Source: Girardinichthys multiradiatus
Lineage: Eukaryota > Chordata > Actinopteri > Cyprinodontiformes > Goodeidae
DNA: 64,000 bases
Reading direction: 5' to 3'
Assembly (NCBI RefSeq): GCF_021462225.1
Contig: NC_061804.1
Location: forward strand, 39,597,475 to 39,661,474
Shown here: piece by piece, positions 12,940 through 25,841 of the stretch
How positions within the stretch are numbered: the stretch's first letter is position 1
How the letters are laid out: every line of letters begins with the position of its first letter
Made by a program: the position numbers and the translations under genes
The notes under the pieces: generated by a model
The model's database searches: none
The model's input: only the letters and a program-made list of their open reading frames with translations
Told to the model about the DNA's origin: nothing

Positions 12940-14240
12940 CAGCAGACTGTCTGCTGGCAGAAGGCATCTGCAACGAGCTCCGCCCATATCTTTGTAATCT
13001 GCAGAATCTGAAAAACTAAACGTTTGAGAGATTTAGAATATCTGTTTAGATACACAATTAATGAGGTTATCATTTATCTTGTATTGTCTAAGTATTGTCT
13101 AAGTGTGCATACATTATTTCACCAAGAATGGGCCAGGTGGCCCTATCTGTAATCTGTTGCTTCAGTGATGGCAGCCACTTTAATGAGATTCTCATGCGCT
13201 TTGTGTATAAAAATAAAAAAGATACTCCCCACTTTATATATTCTATAACAAAAAATTAAGCATTAAGGAAATAATTATTCAGTATTCCACTACAGTAAAC
13301 ATTAGCAACTCTGGCAACAATATCAACCAACTAATACCCTTATAGTTATATCCTCACTGCATCACATGCCATCCTATTTAAAGTCACTCTTTGATGTCTA
13401 TCTAAGTTTTTGCTTCCATTCGGAATTTAAAGACGTCTAAGTCTCAGTGAGTACGTTTTCTCTTACACAACCTTTTTCAAGTAAATTCTGACACCAACAA
13501 AAGAAAAAAAAATAAACAGAAAAACTTGGAAATCAGCAGTATTTATTTTAGTTTGAAATGACTTTCTGTAACATTAATAGCAGAGTCCCACTTTTCCTGT
13601 TTCATGACAGCAACTCTAAATGAATGAATGGATAAATGAATGACGTTTCATCTTGGTGGCAGGCAGTGGGCAGACAGAGTTCAGCCCCGGGGATTAGAGC
13701 TGCTATCAGCCAGGCAGAGGGCAGGAGGGTACACAGGAAATGATCATGGCCTCATGCAGGCAGGTTATGGGCCAGAGCCACGGCCACCACACCATCTGTT
13801 GCAACCAAGAGAACAAGAGAAGTGCCTCCTCAAAAGAGCATTTAAAGAAATAAAACAAACTTTAAAGAGTTACAAAAGGAAATCCTTAACACAGTGAAAA
13901 AAGAAAATGCATTCAAACGGAAAAAAAGGAGTGTAAATATGGAAATTCTTTTAAAGCACAAGACATACATCTGTTGGGGAGCCTAATGTTGAGTTTTGAC
14001 TCCTTGATTTATTAAGCTGCCTTGTTCTGTAGGTTTCATGGGGTCAGGCAGGGGGTAGTGGTTCATAAGTGCTGATAAATCTCAGTGGTTTGGCTGCTCA
14101 CACACATTGCTCAGGCATGTGGAGACAGAGGAAGTAAACCAGTTTGATTCCTCAGCACATCACTCCCTGTGCAGCCAAGGTGTTTTCTGACTCGTTGAGC
14201 TGTTATTAGCAGCAGTCACCACTCTGCTTCATACAGAAAA
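12940..14240. other. no gene seen
   Basis: Non-coding. The frame at 13640-13897 (Gln/Arg-rich, no domain) gives no reason to be called a gene. Confidence 0.4.
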
Positions 14241-14264
14241 GACTGTGGCTCATGGTCAGACTAC

Positions 14265-15075
14265 CATCTGCAAAGTATTCCCATCCCTTAAACTTTTCAC
14301 ACTTGATCACATAATAAACACAAATGTCATTGTATGTTATTGGGATTTAATGTCACATAATTTTAAGGTAGAAGGAAAATTAAAATTTTTAACGAAAACC
14401 TTAAAAGTGCGGCGGCTTTTGGTTTTCAGGCGGCTTCACTCTGATACTCCTAAATAAAATCCAGTGCAAGCAATTTCATCATGAAGACCAAGAAACAGCA
14501 GACAGGCCAGAGTGAAAAGAAATGAAACAATATCCCAAGATTCGAAGACACAGCACTGTTAAATCCATCGTCTGAGAAATGGAAAGAGTGTGGCAGAATT
14601 GCAGTTTTTTGCTGTTTGCCACCAAGCTATCACAAACAGGAAGGTGCTCAAGTCAGATGAGACCAAAACTGTGTCAGAAAACTAACACTGCACATCACCC
14701 TGAAAACACCATCCCCACCTTTAAACATGGTGGTGGTAGCATCATGCTGTGGGAATTAATTTTTAGGAAAAGGGAAGCTGGTCATAGCTGATGGGAAGAT
14801 AAACTTACAACAAGGGCATCAATGGAATGGATTAGATCAAAGTATATCTGTTAGCATGGTCTAGGCAAAGTCCAGAAATAAATCTAAATGAGAAACCTCA
14901 AGCTGACTGAATACCAATGCACAGCACATTTTCTAGATAAAGATATATATAAAATGTTAAAAACTTTATTTTTTTCCTACCACTTCACAATTATGCACTA
15001 TTTTGTGTTGGTCTATCACAGAAAATCACAATTAAATACAATAAAATTTGTTTTCTATAATAGTTAAAACAGTAT
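14265..15075 (+). mobile_element. Tc1-like transposon remnant
   Basis: ATGAAGACCAAGAAACAGCA (from 14480) matches the start of the Tc1-like transposase seen better at 43069. CACCATCCCCACCTTTAAAC and GGTGGTAGCATCATGCTGTG belong to its DDE region. Ends resemble the inverted repeats of the copy at 2905. Many stops and deletions. Confidence 0.7.
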
Positions 15076-17190
15076 GTAAGGCATCTTAAAATAGACCAGC
15101 CCATTTCTGGTCAAATACACCTAATAAAAAGAGAAACCTGAATCCTAGAAATTGAAAAGTGGAGTCCCCAGCTTTGTTTTATTGGTTTGCCCTCGACCTG
15201 TTTAAAAATAACTCTGATAAGAGGAATAGGGAACACTCAAAACAGCTTAATGCAAGCTGACTATCAGCTATCAAAAGAAGATCAGAAAATAACAAACAAA
15301 CATGGAACCTGAGATTCCAGATGCCCACACAGGATCCCCCAAGCAGTGACTAAATCGAAAAGCCACAGTGGTTGATGTGGGGAGCATACCATATGGCCCT
15401 CTCAGCTTCGAGAAACACACATCTCTCACACAGACAAGATAGATCATTTCTTCCTCCACACCCTCAGGTCAACAGTTTAAGCTTACAACTTCCAAGTATC
15501 AGTGCAAAAAACGAGTCTCTTTTGTTTCATCAGTGCCACAACTAACAACCCTGGAATTGTTTGGCAGAGAGCAAAGGACTAATCTCAGAGCTATTGAGGT
15601 CGCAGCGTTTTCCTGAATTAAGTTCCTAAAAAAGGTTCTCAGACCATCTTCCTGGAATCTATTTACCTTCGGCACCAATTGCTAACTGGCAGTTAAGAAA
15701 GAATGATTTCCTTTGCCAAGGTTTCAGACGCTGTTGTTTGAATTTAATGTAAAAACTGGAATAAATGCACACTGTCAGAGCAGCAGCTGAAATGGTAAAG
15801 AAGGAGCATTCAGGACGTTCTGACTGACTGTCCTCACAATAAGATATGACCCTTTATATAAAACTGTTTACGGGTTCAAAGAAATAATTATTTCCCTCTC
15901 TTTAAGGCATATTAAATGATTTCCAATCTTCTATGTGTCATCTCCTAATCAGCATCTATTAAAGCCGTTTGAAAGGCATCAGTGCTCTGACCTCCAACCG
16001 ATTATAAACTGAACCCTGAGTGTGTGACCTGAGAACTCCTCTCTGACCAGCACACCCAAAACACCGGCAGGTTCAAGAGTCTGAGAACAAAGTCTTCCCA
16101 GGTCAGTCTGATTGACTCAATGCATATCTGTGAAATATCACTGGGTTTTGAGAGCCATGCCACAGTCCTCATCAAAGCCCGCTGAGAAACGCCAGCCAAA
16201 ACAGAGCCGGACACAGCTGCAGCTGGTTGAGGAGCTGGGTTGATTTAATCTGAGCCAAACATGATCTGATTTAGAGTTAATTTGGCCCTGGTGTGGTTGA
16301 AGTTTGATACTTTAGTCAGTCAAGCTGATACGAAAAAGTGACCTCTGTTGAGGTAAAGAACATTACAAAGGTCTTTAAAAGTGTGAAAGTGGCATTATCT
16401 TGTCTTTCCCTACACTCCTGTTTGCTCTTAAAAACAAAAAAATAAAACAGGTAGGACAGTATAGACTAGTCTCCCAGAGAGCACTTAACTCTAAGTGGAA
16501 TCTCCACATTAGAAGTTCGCCTCTGGCCCCTGTGTCCACCTGTCACAACCGCTGATTACTGAAAAGGGGGTAATTGTACCACACTGGCACGGAAGCCCAC
16601 AGGAAATCCCTCCAACAAAACTCCCGACAGACTGGAATGTTGTCACTGCGTTGGTTCTCAAATCTAGCGGCCTGTTCGACACAGTCTGAGCTCAACGGTC
16701 ATGTGACACAAAGAGGAATGCTAGAGCCTGATGTTGGGTCGGAGGGGGCAGCTAGGAGGGTCTGTGTTTGGAATACACAGGTGGGGAACCACTAAGGTTA
16801 GCAGAGGATTTTAAAATAGGATTTGGGGACCAGCAGCTGAGGCTGTGGTGCTAATCCCAAACTGGTGGGCTGGAGAGAAGTCTGAGGGTCTCTGTGTTGA
16901 GGACGCCAGACATGTCTGTGAAGGTTTGGTGTCTATTTCTAACCTATAAAAGATATTTTATAGGTTAGAAATATAATATTCTTTTGCAATTTTTGTAAAA
17001 CAGATTAGGTTAAACATTTATTTCTGTCGAAGTGCACTGTAAAAACACGCTTGGTTATAAACAGTCTAGTTATTTTACCGACCCCGCATCTAATGTGCAT
17101 GGATGGTGAGAGAAAGTTGCAGTACCAACAACTGCTAGGAAGAGCTAACAAGAGCTGATGAATCATAAAAATATTAAAACAACTTTATAT
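15076..17190. other. no gene seen; one perfect hairpin
   Basis: Mostly unique non-coding sequence with balanced composition between 15.2 and 16.9 kb. No splice-bounded coding segment recognised. It holds the 18-bp hairpin at 16934-16973. Confidence 0.4.
16934..16973. repeat. perfect 18-bp hairpin with GATA loop
   Basis: TATTTCTAACCTATAAAA (16934-16951), loop GATA, and its exact reverse complement (16956-16973). There is no mismatch in 18 bp. Confidence 0.9.
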
Positions 17191-17244
17191 TGTCTAACAA
17201 GACTTTTATTGACAATCAATTAAATCTGGATAAAAAAATTGTGT

Positions 17245-17650
17245 CTTAATGCAGTTAAGTACAAAAGTATTCATGCCCCTCACAGATTTAGATTTGAAAT
17301 GATTTCTTCCTCTACCAAGAAGGTTGTTTCTGAAAGGAGATGTGACAGGGATCTCTCAAAAGATATTACAAAAATGCAAAAGGAGTATTATTAAAACATG
17401 GTTATATATACACTTTTTAATAATCAACTAAACAATCTTTGTTGGAATTCAAGCAATCAAACCCCTATAATTCTTGCAACAAGTTGCAGCAGCTTGTTGC
17501 AGGCTTCCTCTGGTATTTTGCTGATTTGTCTTTGGTGATGGGCTTCAGGTTTTGAGGGTGGAAGGCCTCATTGCCATCACCCTTATCTTAAGCTCCCTCC
17601 AAAGATTCTCTATTAGATTCAAGTCAGGACTCTGGCTTAAATCTACACTT
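17245..17650 (-). mobile_element. Tc1-like remnant of a second subfamily
   Basis: Begins near AGTACAAAAGTATTCATGCC (typical Tc1-like end wording in fish) and contains CTCCCTCCAAAGATTCTCTA, ATTAGATTCAAGTCAGGACT, the antisense of the DDE segment around SPDLNP. Frame is broken. Confidence 0.55.
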
Positions 17651-19310
17651 TTATAAATATTGTTTTCCCTGATTGACTTTTTCATTAAAGTGGATGTTAA
17701 ACTTGTAAAACACTAGTTTGTGCTAACTACTCAGCAGGAGTTTGTTATCTTAAGTGAACCAAGTCATTCTCTCTTGTGAACTAAAGTTATTAATACAACT
17801 CCACTGAGATTAACTTCATACTGCATCATTTTAACATCTTACAGTTACTTTTTCTGTGGGAGAGGTTCAGTGAATTCTGATCAAGTTGTTCTTCTAGTCC
17901 CTTCTCTGATCCAACAAACTGGCTCACAGTTTCTAAACCAACTTCTGCTCCAACAGCATGAATTCAGGAATTCGTTAAAAGAATATCCCAGTAGTGTAAG
18001 AGCCAACCAACTTGAAGAAATGATCTAACCAACAAAGTCCAAACATTACCTTCCTGTTCCAGCAATTTAATGTTTAAGGGTTTCATTTCAAATAATTCCT
18101 TTGTAAAGGTCAATCTTAACCACAATGTAATGTTTTAAATCATTAAATCCCTAACATGTGAAATTCATACTTTTAACATTTTTATTTAATTATTTTAGTT
18201 TTATTCAACACCGTTATAAGCTGTCATCAAAAAGATCTGTACGAAGCCAAGTGTCTCCTACTCGAATCTCAGATCACAGATGCTGAACCAGCACAGATGT
18301 GAATTGTATTGTGCTGTGGAGTGAAGATTGTAATGCAAATGCTTTAGGGAGCAGAATCGTGTAGGAATGCACAGTTTTCCAATCATCCTGGCTATGCTAT
18401 ACTTCTGCTGCAGAGCAGGGTCAAAAGGGAATAAAGTAGAAAAAGAAGGCTTGCGTCCTTCTGCAGTGGGCATGCAGTACAGAGAGCGAGGGATTCTGTG
18501 TGTTAGACACAAATCTGTCTCTTTTATGACATCCTGGACACTTAAATATACAGAGAGCAAGTTAATCTGGTGACACATCGTGAACAGCAAGTCATTTCTC
18601 CTGTTTGTTTTTATAAAACTTTAGTTTTTAGGGACAATGCTTCTTTGGTGTGCTTTCAGATAGGAAATGCAGGAAGTTACATTGTCTCAGTACTGAGCGA
18701 CAGCAGTGACTGGCTCAGCACTGAGCAGAGCTGAGAAGAGCCATGCGTGTCATCATCATTGTGAACAAGCAGTTTGAATTATTTTAACTCCGGAGCACAG
18801 ATCTTTGACGATACCTCATTACGACCTATTAGAAGGGATCTCACACACACACTAATGCAAGGACGCCTACTCCTTCAATCCCCCGCTAAGTCGTGCAGGA
18901 CTCTGAAAGGACAAATGTTTGTTTCCCTCTGGAGAACTAAAGAGAGCATTAGTTCCTGCCACCTCCACCATCCTCCACACATACACTGCTCCTTGCTTCT
19001 GCCTGGCCTCAGCTCAAAAAGCAAGAAGTAAATATTAGGTTTTGGCTATTAAGAATGAGTTGGAAATGTGCGAACCGTAGCAGGGCCGCAAGAGGGGTAG
19101 TAGGAAAAATGAGGAGGACCGGGTGCTGTGGCAGAAAATCTGAGATATGCAGATTTTTTACCTCACACTAATATGCTCCTTTTAATGATCCCTAGTTAAT
19201 GGGCTTCAGTCAAAGGAGTTGCCTTCATTTTCTCATGTGTTCACTATCTACTCTAGATTTGTGATCTTTTAATAATCTCAGATGCACATAATGTTTGTTT
19301 TTTTAAGACG
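17651..19310. other. no gene seen
   Basis: Non-coding, unique-looking. Open frames at 18258-18590 and 18774-19031 have no recognisable domain, splice context or homologous family. Confidence 0.4.
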
Positions 19311-19311
19311 A

Positions 19312-19475
19312 TGACCCTATTGCCCTTTATTTACAACAAACTGACAGGGAAGGTGGCAGAGAGAGAAAGAAGGGGGACGACATGCAGCAGAGGGCCGGTG
19401 GCTAGGAGTTGATCCCCGGTCGGCTTTGTATGTCTTACATCTGCTCCAACACCGAGCCGCAACCCTGAGCACCGG
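19312..19475 (-). repeat. tRNA-derived SINE
   Basis: On the minus strand: head GGTTGCGGCTCGGTGTTGGA, B-box-like GGGGATCAACTCC, then CTGCTGCATGTCGTCCCCCT and TTCCCTGTCAGTTTGTTGTA. The tail phrase CTGCATGTC..CC..CTCTCT..CCTGTCAG is shared with the copy at 46.3 kb. Confidence 0.6.
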
Positions 19476-22230
19476 TGGCACAAAATCCAGCTAGAGTGGG
19501 TGTAAATAGTGATTTAGATCTGTTCCAAGTTTTCAGTTAATTATTTAAACATATAAACAACTGCAATGATGATAATAACAATAATAACCATAATTATTAT
19601 TATTATTAATATTCTTATTAATAATAATCACGCTAAGGAGTCAACAAAGTCCCTCTGCACAGATAAGCTGCGGAAATTTGATCCTTTTCAAAGGAAAAAT
19701 ATGTTTTCATGCTGATCTCCATGGTTGCAATAGTTTTGCATCTGTACACATTTAATTACATTTTGTTTACCAATAATATTAAATAATTGAAGACTTAATT
19801 AATGACTAGAGACAAATTGTGACATTAGGATTGTAAAACCCTGAAAGTACAAGTAAAAGATTTATCTTAGCTGTACTAGAAAGACATCAAATCACAGTGA
19901 TTTTGTAGACATGTGAAGAAATCTTTTGAAAGGCTGACAGCTAATCAGATAGACCCTCCTGTTTTAGCTCATTTTAGTCAGTTAAAATAACTCAAACTGA
20001 AAATGTTCTACTGGATACAATTAGAGGATAATAACTATCTACACTTTCACAAGAGACGTTGGTTGCTGTTTTCTCAGCTGAACAACTGTTACTATGGAAA
20101 CATTTGAAATTTGCAATAGGCTGCCATTTATGCAACATTGTTGAAGATGGTACATTCTTGAGCATTTGGATGTGTCATAGTTTGGACACTATATCGATCA
20201 GGCTGGATTAAAATCACTACACCTGGGAACCTCCAGCCTAACCATAACATTATAACACAGAATAGGTTTGTCTGAGAAATCGGGATAATTTAACATTGGG
20301 CTCACGTCAAAGTGTCGATAGTTAAAATCTGCTAATATAGCGTTGTATCCATCAGCAATGAACATTTTCATTTTGATTTATTTAAAATCACCTAAAGCAG
20401 AAGGGTTCATTAGACTAACTGTCAGATTTCCAGTGCTCTGAGGATTTATTCACTTTTCTTTAATCTTATGATGGCATGACATATTTAACTGCAAATAAGG
20501 GATAATAATCACAGAATCACACTTTAGAAGATCTCAGCTATCCCTTTTAAAATTCTGTTGTCATTTGATTGCATTGTGGTTTTAATTTACATTGAAAGAC
20601 CCTGATTTGTTCAGCGATTTAGCCCATTGCGCTGGAGCTTTGGCAATTATAAGAGGTAATTCAGGTAGAAAATGTCTTCATGCTTCCTATATCCCCACAG
20701 TGTGTGCAATGTGTTCACACTTTCCAGCTTTATTATCATTTCATCAAGAGGCCTAAACAAGACCACACAGTCTGAAATGCTTTTAGGGCAGGTTTAATGA
20801 GGGCTGTTCCAGGAGTATTTATCACTACAAGATTCTGTGACCACACACATTAAAATGTTTACTGGTGGATGAAATAAGTTCCTCCTCCATGATGTATGTT
20901 GAGTTGGACGAAGGGAGTCTGAATGATGCCTGCTCCCATCTTGATAGTGTAGATTTAAATGCCTTGCTGAAGGTTTATTGCATTCCAGGGACTAAATACA
21001 TAAACATTAAACAAATCTACACATCTACATCCTGTGTGCCCCTTTTTCTACATACGTACGCTTATTTACAAAGACGGAATGTGTCATGAGGATGTGATCC
21101 ATCATAAAGGGCAGAGTGCCCGTCCATGTTTTACTGGAGTAATTTTAGCTCGATATAGGAAAATGGAAATGACAAAATGATAGTTAAATGTAAAATAATA
21201 TTAAATATAATAAAGTAAAATATACAATCAAAAACTAATTATATCCTTAACATGAGAGCTTCCTTTTTTTCCATTTTTCTAATATGCATTTTTTTAATTG
21301 TGGTTAATGTTTGTATTTGTTTCCAACAATAACATAGCAACATGTCTAAGAAATGCTGTTCTGGTGATTTTAAAGGAAATGAAAGAACCTCAGTTTCAAG
21401 GTTACTCTGATTTTCTTGGCATCAGATAATTGACTTAGGTGTTACATTAAGCTTCCTAATGCTGTTCAGTTACTATTTTATTCTGCTTTGTTTTTTGTAA
21501 TCTGTTTATTTGGGTTCTTTAATACCAGAACAAAAAGTACAACCCGAAAAGGACTAAGTTCAGTTCCATAATCTGAAACACAGGAAAACCAACTGTGCTT
21601 TAATCGGTTTGAACAAGATCTAACGTTGCAATCTTTGATGAACAGTCACTGTCAAATTTTATTAACAAAGGGAGAAGATTTACTGTTTAAGCAATTTTAC
21701 AGCCCCTTTTTATGTTAGGCTTCACATGTGCTGGTGGGCCCAGAGCTGGCCAAAGATTTAATGAGGCCCTAAGCAGGATTTCAGTTGGGGGTCCAACAGC
21801 CACCACACAACGCCATTAAAATTTATTTTAAATCTTGATTGATCATTTTTGCATTCTGCATTCAACAACTTGTTTTGCATATAATACAGAACCAAAGATA
21901 ATTAAACTAATATATGAAGATGCTTTTTTTCTTGAGGAACCCATGGGCGATATCGAAAGAATAATTAATATAATTAATAGTGCTGAAAGAAAAGAAAATA
22001 AATTGCTTTACATTTTCCATTCTCATTTCATTTTTGAACAGGCCACTAGGACCTTCTATGCTGTTGCTAAACTCAAAAACAGTTTTTAGCTCTGAAAAAA
22101 ACATAGTTTTTAATATAAACGATACATTAATGAAGGTAAATTCTGCCCCTCTTCATCTTTAAAGTTGGAGAAGGAAAATAAGCCCATGCAGATGTGTAGA
22201 ATGAATAATCACTGAGATTTATAAAAAGGA
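19476..22230. other. no gene seen
   Basis: Non-coding, with an ATT/AAT-rich stretch at 19580-19635. The remainder is unique AT-rich sequence without recognised signals. Confidence 0.4.
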
Positions 22231-22234
22231 AATA

Positions 22235-22340
22235 TTTTAATTCAGTTCGATTCAGTTTTATTTATATAGCGCCAATTCACATCACATGTCGTCTCAAGGA
22301 ACTTCACAAAGTCAATTCAGTCGAATCACACAGATTTCAA
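22235..22340 (+). repeat. dispersed fish repeat (TTCAGTTTTATTTATATAGC type)
   Basis: TTCAGTTTTATTTATATAGC, then GCCAATTCACATCACATGTC and GTCTCAAGGAACTTCACAAA is a repeat start I recognise as very common in teleost genomes. Class uncertain. Confidence 0.6.
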
Positions 22341-22929
22341 GTTGGGTACATACATTCCAATTAATCCTACCAAAGACATTTTTATTATGATAGTTAGTAT
22401 AATAGTTATGATAGTAATAATTTTAGTATTTATTTTATTAATCTGACAAAAAGACTAATAATGTCTGTATGCATAAACAGTTTTATCCACTTGGTCCAGC
22501 AAATTGTTTCCCTGCTGAACACTGCAATACTGGCTGACTTTAACTTATCTGCATTGACATGTTTAGCCACATGATATCCTCCGACCACTGAATGTTTAAG
22601 AGGTGTCCTAAAAACAAAGTAGGCCGCATAGACATTGGAACATATTAAATTACATAAGAAAAGAAGACATCCATCCCACTTTCATGGAGCAGCTCTCAGT
22701 TCTGATCGGATTTCATAGTTTATTCTAAAATCATGACAATAAAGGGTCCGGACTGGGAAGGAGGCTTGGAGCCCAAAGCACCTCCTTTATACACACCCCT
22801 ATTTCAAGTTAAATAAATGAAAAATCAGCTGAAGTTAAATCAATCGTGAAAATCTCTTAAAAATAAAAGTAATTTACCAGAAGGGAAAGCTGTTTTGTTT
22901 TGCAACTATAAACTGTATAAATTGTGCTT

Positions 22930-23028
22930 TAAATTAAATTAAATTAAATTAAATTAAGTTCAGTTCAATTGAATTATGAGAGATAAATTTATTATAGATA
23001 TTTCTGGCTTTATTGTTATTATTATTAT

Positions 23029-23060
<32 letters not shown>

Positions 23061-23075
23061 TTAATAGTAGTAGTG
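22930..23075. repeat. microsatellites (AAATT)n and (TAT/TAG)n
   Basis: Five-base AAATT units at 22930-22958, and an ATT tract turning into a TAG tract at about 23010-23075. Confidence 0.9.
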
Positions 23076-25840
23076 GTACACCTTAGCTTTTACTCTTGAT
23101 ATAAAAATATTATTTTGTTTTATTTAGTAGGGAATTGCCTTTTCAGCACTTAGCATTTATGTGTTCTATATGTCCCAATAGGGTAAATAAATAATTATTT
23201 AATGTAAAACTGTAAAGCCTTTACAACACTGAAGTAATGTGATGTTTTGTAGGAAATCAGTTCAGCATGTATGGAAACTGAAACAGAATAAAAGTTGCAG
23301 ACTGACATTTTATCGAAAATATGTCAGAGCTTATTTGGCCTTTAGTTTTGTCTGAAACATTTCAGCAGCTGCTACACATTCAGAAGCAGCTTATTTATGA
23401 TTGATGCTGGCACATTGTTTCCTGTTTGATGTTCTTAAAGTGAAAAAGAAACCTTTATTTTCCCACAACACAGCTCCCTATTCAGAAAATTCACAAATCA
23501 AGTGTGTGCTTCAAGCCTGGCTAATAACACAAAATGGCTCTGCTGGCTGCCTATCGCACTAGAATAAATGGTATTACCTCACTCAGGCTGAGAAACATGG
23601 AAGCAATTAAATCAGGGGGGTAATCTGGCCACGTTTCAAATTTAGCCCGATGTTAAAAATGGCTGAGAGAATGAAATAAATATATGAACTGGGTTGATTT
23701 CTCTGGCACATCCATCGCTTGTTCATTCTGTAAAATATGGTTCTTGCAAAGGAGAACTCAAGTTGAAAGATTTGCGGAGACCAAAAGATTGATTTGCTTA
23801 ATCTTAATTTTAATTCTCAGCCATTCATTTGGACAATTGATCTAGATCGGATGGAATTGGTATCATGCTTTGAGCTCTCACGGTTTATGTGCTCTAATCT
23901 AAGAATGTGTGTTTAGCTACTCGACAAATGCAACTACGTTAGGAAGACTAGGTGCAGTTTGAGCTCCTAGGCCTGAACTCGTCCTCTTGTTTCAGCCCGA
24001 GCAGCCGAGGTTAACAAAAAAACATCAACAAAGCTGAAAGGTGAGCAGCAGTCTCCCAAATGCACTGATGCAAGATAAAGAGCGACGCTTGCTTTTGACC
24101 TTTGGCCCACAGTCTCCATGAGAATGGAATATTTTCAAGAAATAAACAAGAGCCACATCTGCTTTCAATACATCAGTATATGTGACAAACAAAGACCTTT
24201 CCCAATAACATCCACTTGTGCGTTTATTCTATAAAACTGGAAACAGAAAGAGCGCACAGGAATCGCTTAAATGAAGATCTACAAATCAGTAGAGAAAGGG
24301 ACATTAGGTTTATGGCTGATGTTTCGTTTTGTTTTGTGTGCCACAATTACCAATGTGCTCATAAAACTTGTGCCTCACATCACAGGAATATAAAAACTTG
24401 AGTCAATTATTTTAAAATGGATTTCAGTCAATAAATCTTGAACTAAAAAATGTATTTAACTTTCTTCTCCAAACAACCGCCTGTCTGAAAAGCAATGATT
24501 CTACAACTTATTAAACTGCTTATTACAAACATCTTTTTCTCGTATTTCACTTAAACTTTTGTTTTTCCCTATTCACTCCAACCAGATTAAATTGATGTTT
24601 TTAAATGGCATTAATTGTCTTTGCATGACTGCAGCCTGGTAGATTAGGACATTGGGGAAAATAACCAATGAGAAGAAAACAAAACACAACAGGTAGGTTA
24701 ATGATGGACCTCACACAGGCTAATGGCATGACCCCCTGACTGGTCTGTGGTCAGAAAACAGCGGCAGGCAATTGTACTTATCAGATTGTCTTAGCTGATC
24801 TCAGTGCTGCTGGATGGATACAGTGTTTCTCACTGGTCTATAACTGTGGGAGGTATCCAGTCTGTGGTTTCTAACATGGACTCCAGCTCAGTGGTTCTTA
24901 AACTTTTAATAAATACTACATTTTCCCAATGTTCTTCTCTCCATCTTTAGAATTTTTAAAAACAAAGTAAAACAGGAGTTGGACTCTTTCAGGTTAGTTT
25001 TATTTTATAAAAACAAAACAGAAAATAAATTTGAAAAAAAGAAATTTATAAAAAACCTTTTTAGGCATCAGCTCTGATTGTTTGGAGGATCCAGTTTATT
25101 CATATTTTCCATGTTTCCTCTGAAGTTAAAATTTCCAAGTTTGAACTTGGACAAAGTGACAGAAAGGTCCTCCGAAGTTCAAATTCAGAGGGGTACAGTT
25201 GGAGATTTCTCCCCATCCCAACCTCAAAATCCAACAAGGCTGTCTTGTTTTAAAAATGTTACAGCAGAAGAAAAAAAATGATTTGCATGTCTGACTGTTC
25301 TTTTCGAAACACCGTTTTCCTGGTCAAAATGTGGTAGTTTCCCTCTGTATCGTCCCAAAGCAGCAACTGGAAGGCTGGATATGTAGTCCGCTGACACTGG
25401 AATGATTCGTTTTATTTATTGTTCTGTAGCAGAAACGGAGAATGTGATTCATCAGCTGCTGTGCTCTGCTAACTTTCTTTTCACTTCCAACAACCCAGAA
25501 ATACAGGTCCAAGGCGCAAGTATTCTTATCCACAAACCCAACTTTACAGGATACAAACCATTTAGAACCATCACTAGTCACCGTTACATCTCTGAATATC
25601 TCTGCTATAGCTTAGCCAGTTTAACCCAGTAAGACTCTGTGCAAACACATCCAGGTTCCACTGATCTTCATATCAATAAGTCTCTTTAATGTTGTCTAGC
25701 TAGCTGCTTTTTTTCTTCCCAGTTTGTTGACTCCTTGACTGAAGGCGCAGACTGCTCTGCGGCCCCCAGACCAGATTTACTGTGATTATGCGAACCACTG
25801 TTTGCTTTTCCCAGCCTACTTAGATTCCTTTTTCTTTCAT
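23076..25840. other. no gene seen
   Basis: Non-coding. Sections around 23250-24150 have balanced composition and look unique, but I cannot assign function. Confidence 0.4.
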
Positions 25841-25841
25841 T

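Noticed and set aside
18258..18590. 110-codon minus-strand frame
   Set aside because: No recognisable domain, no splice sites pairing it with other exons, chance length in this DNA.
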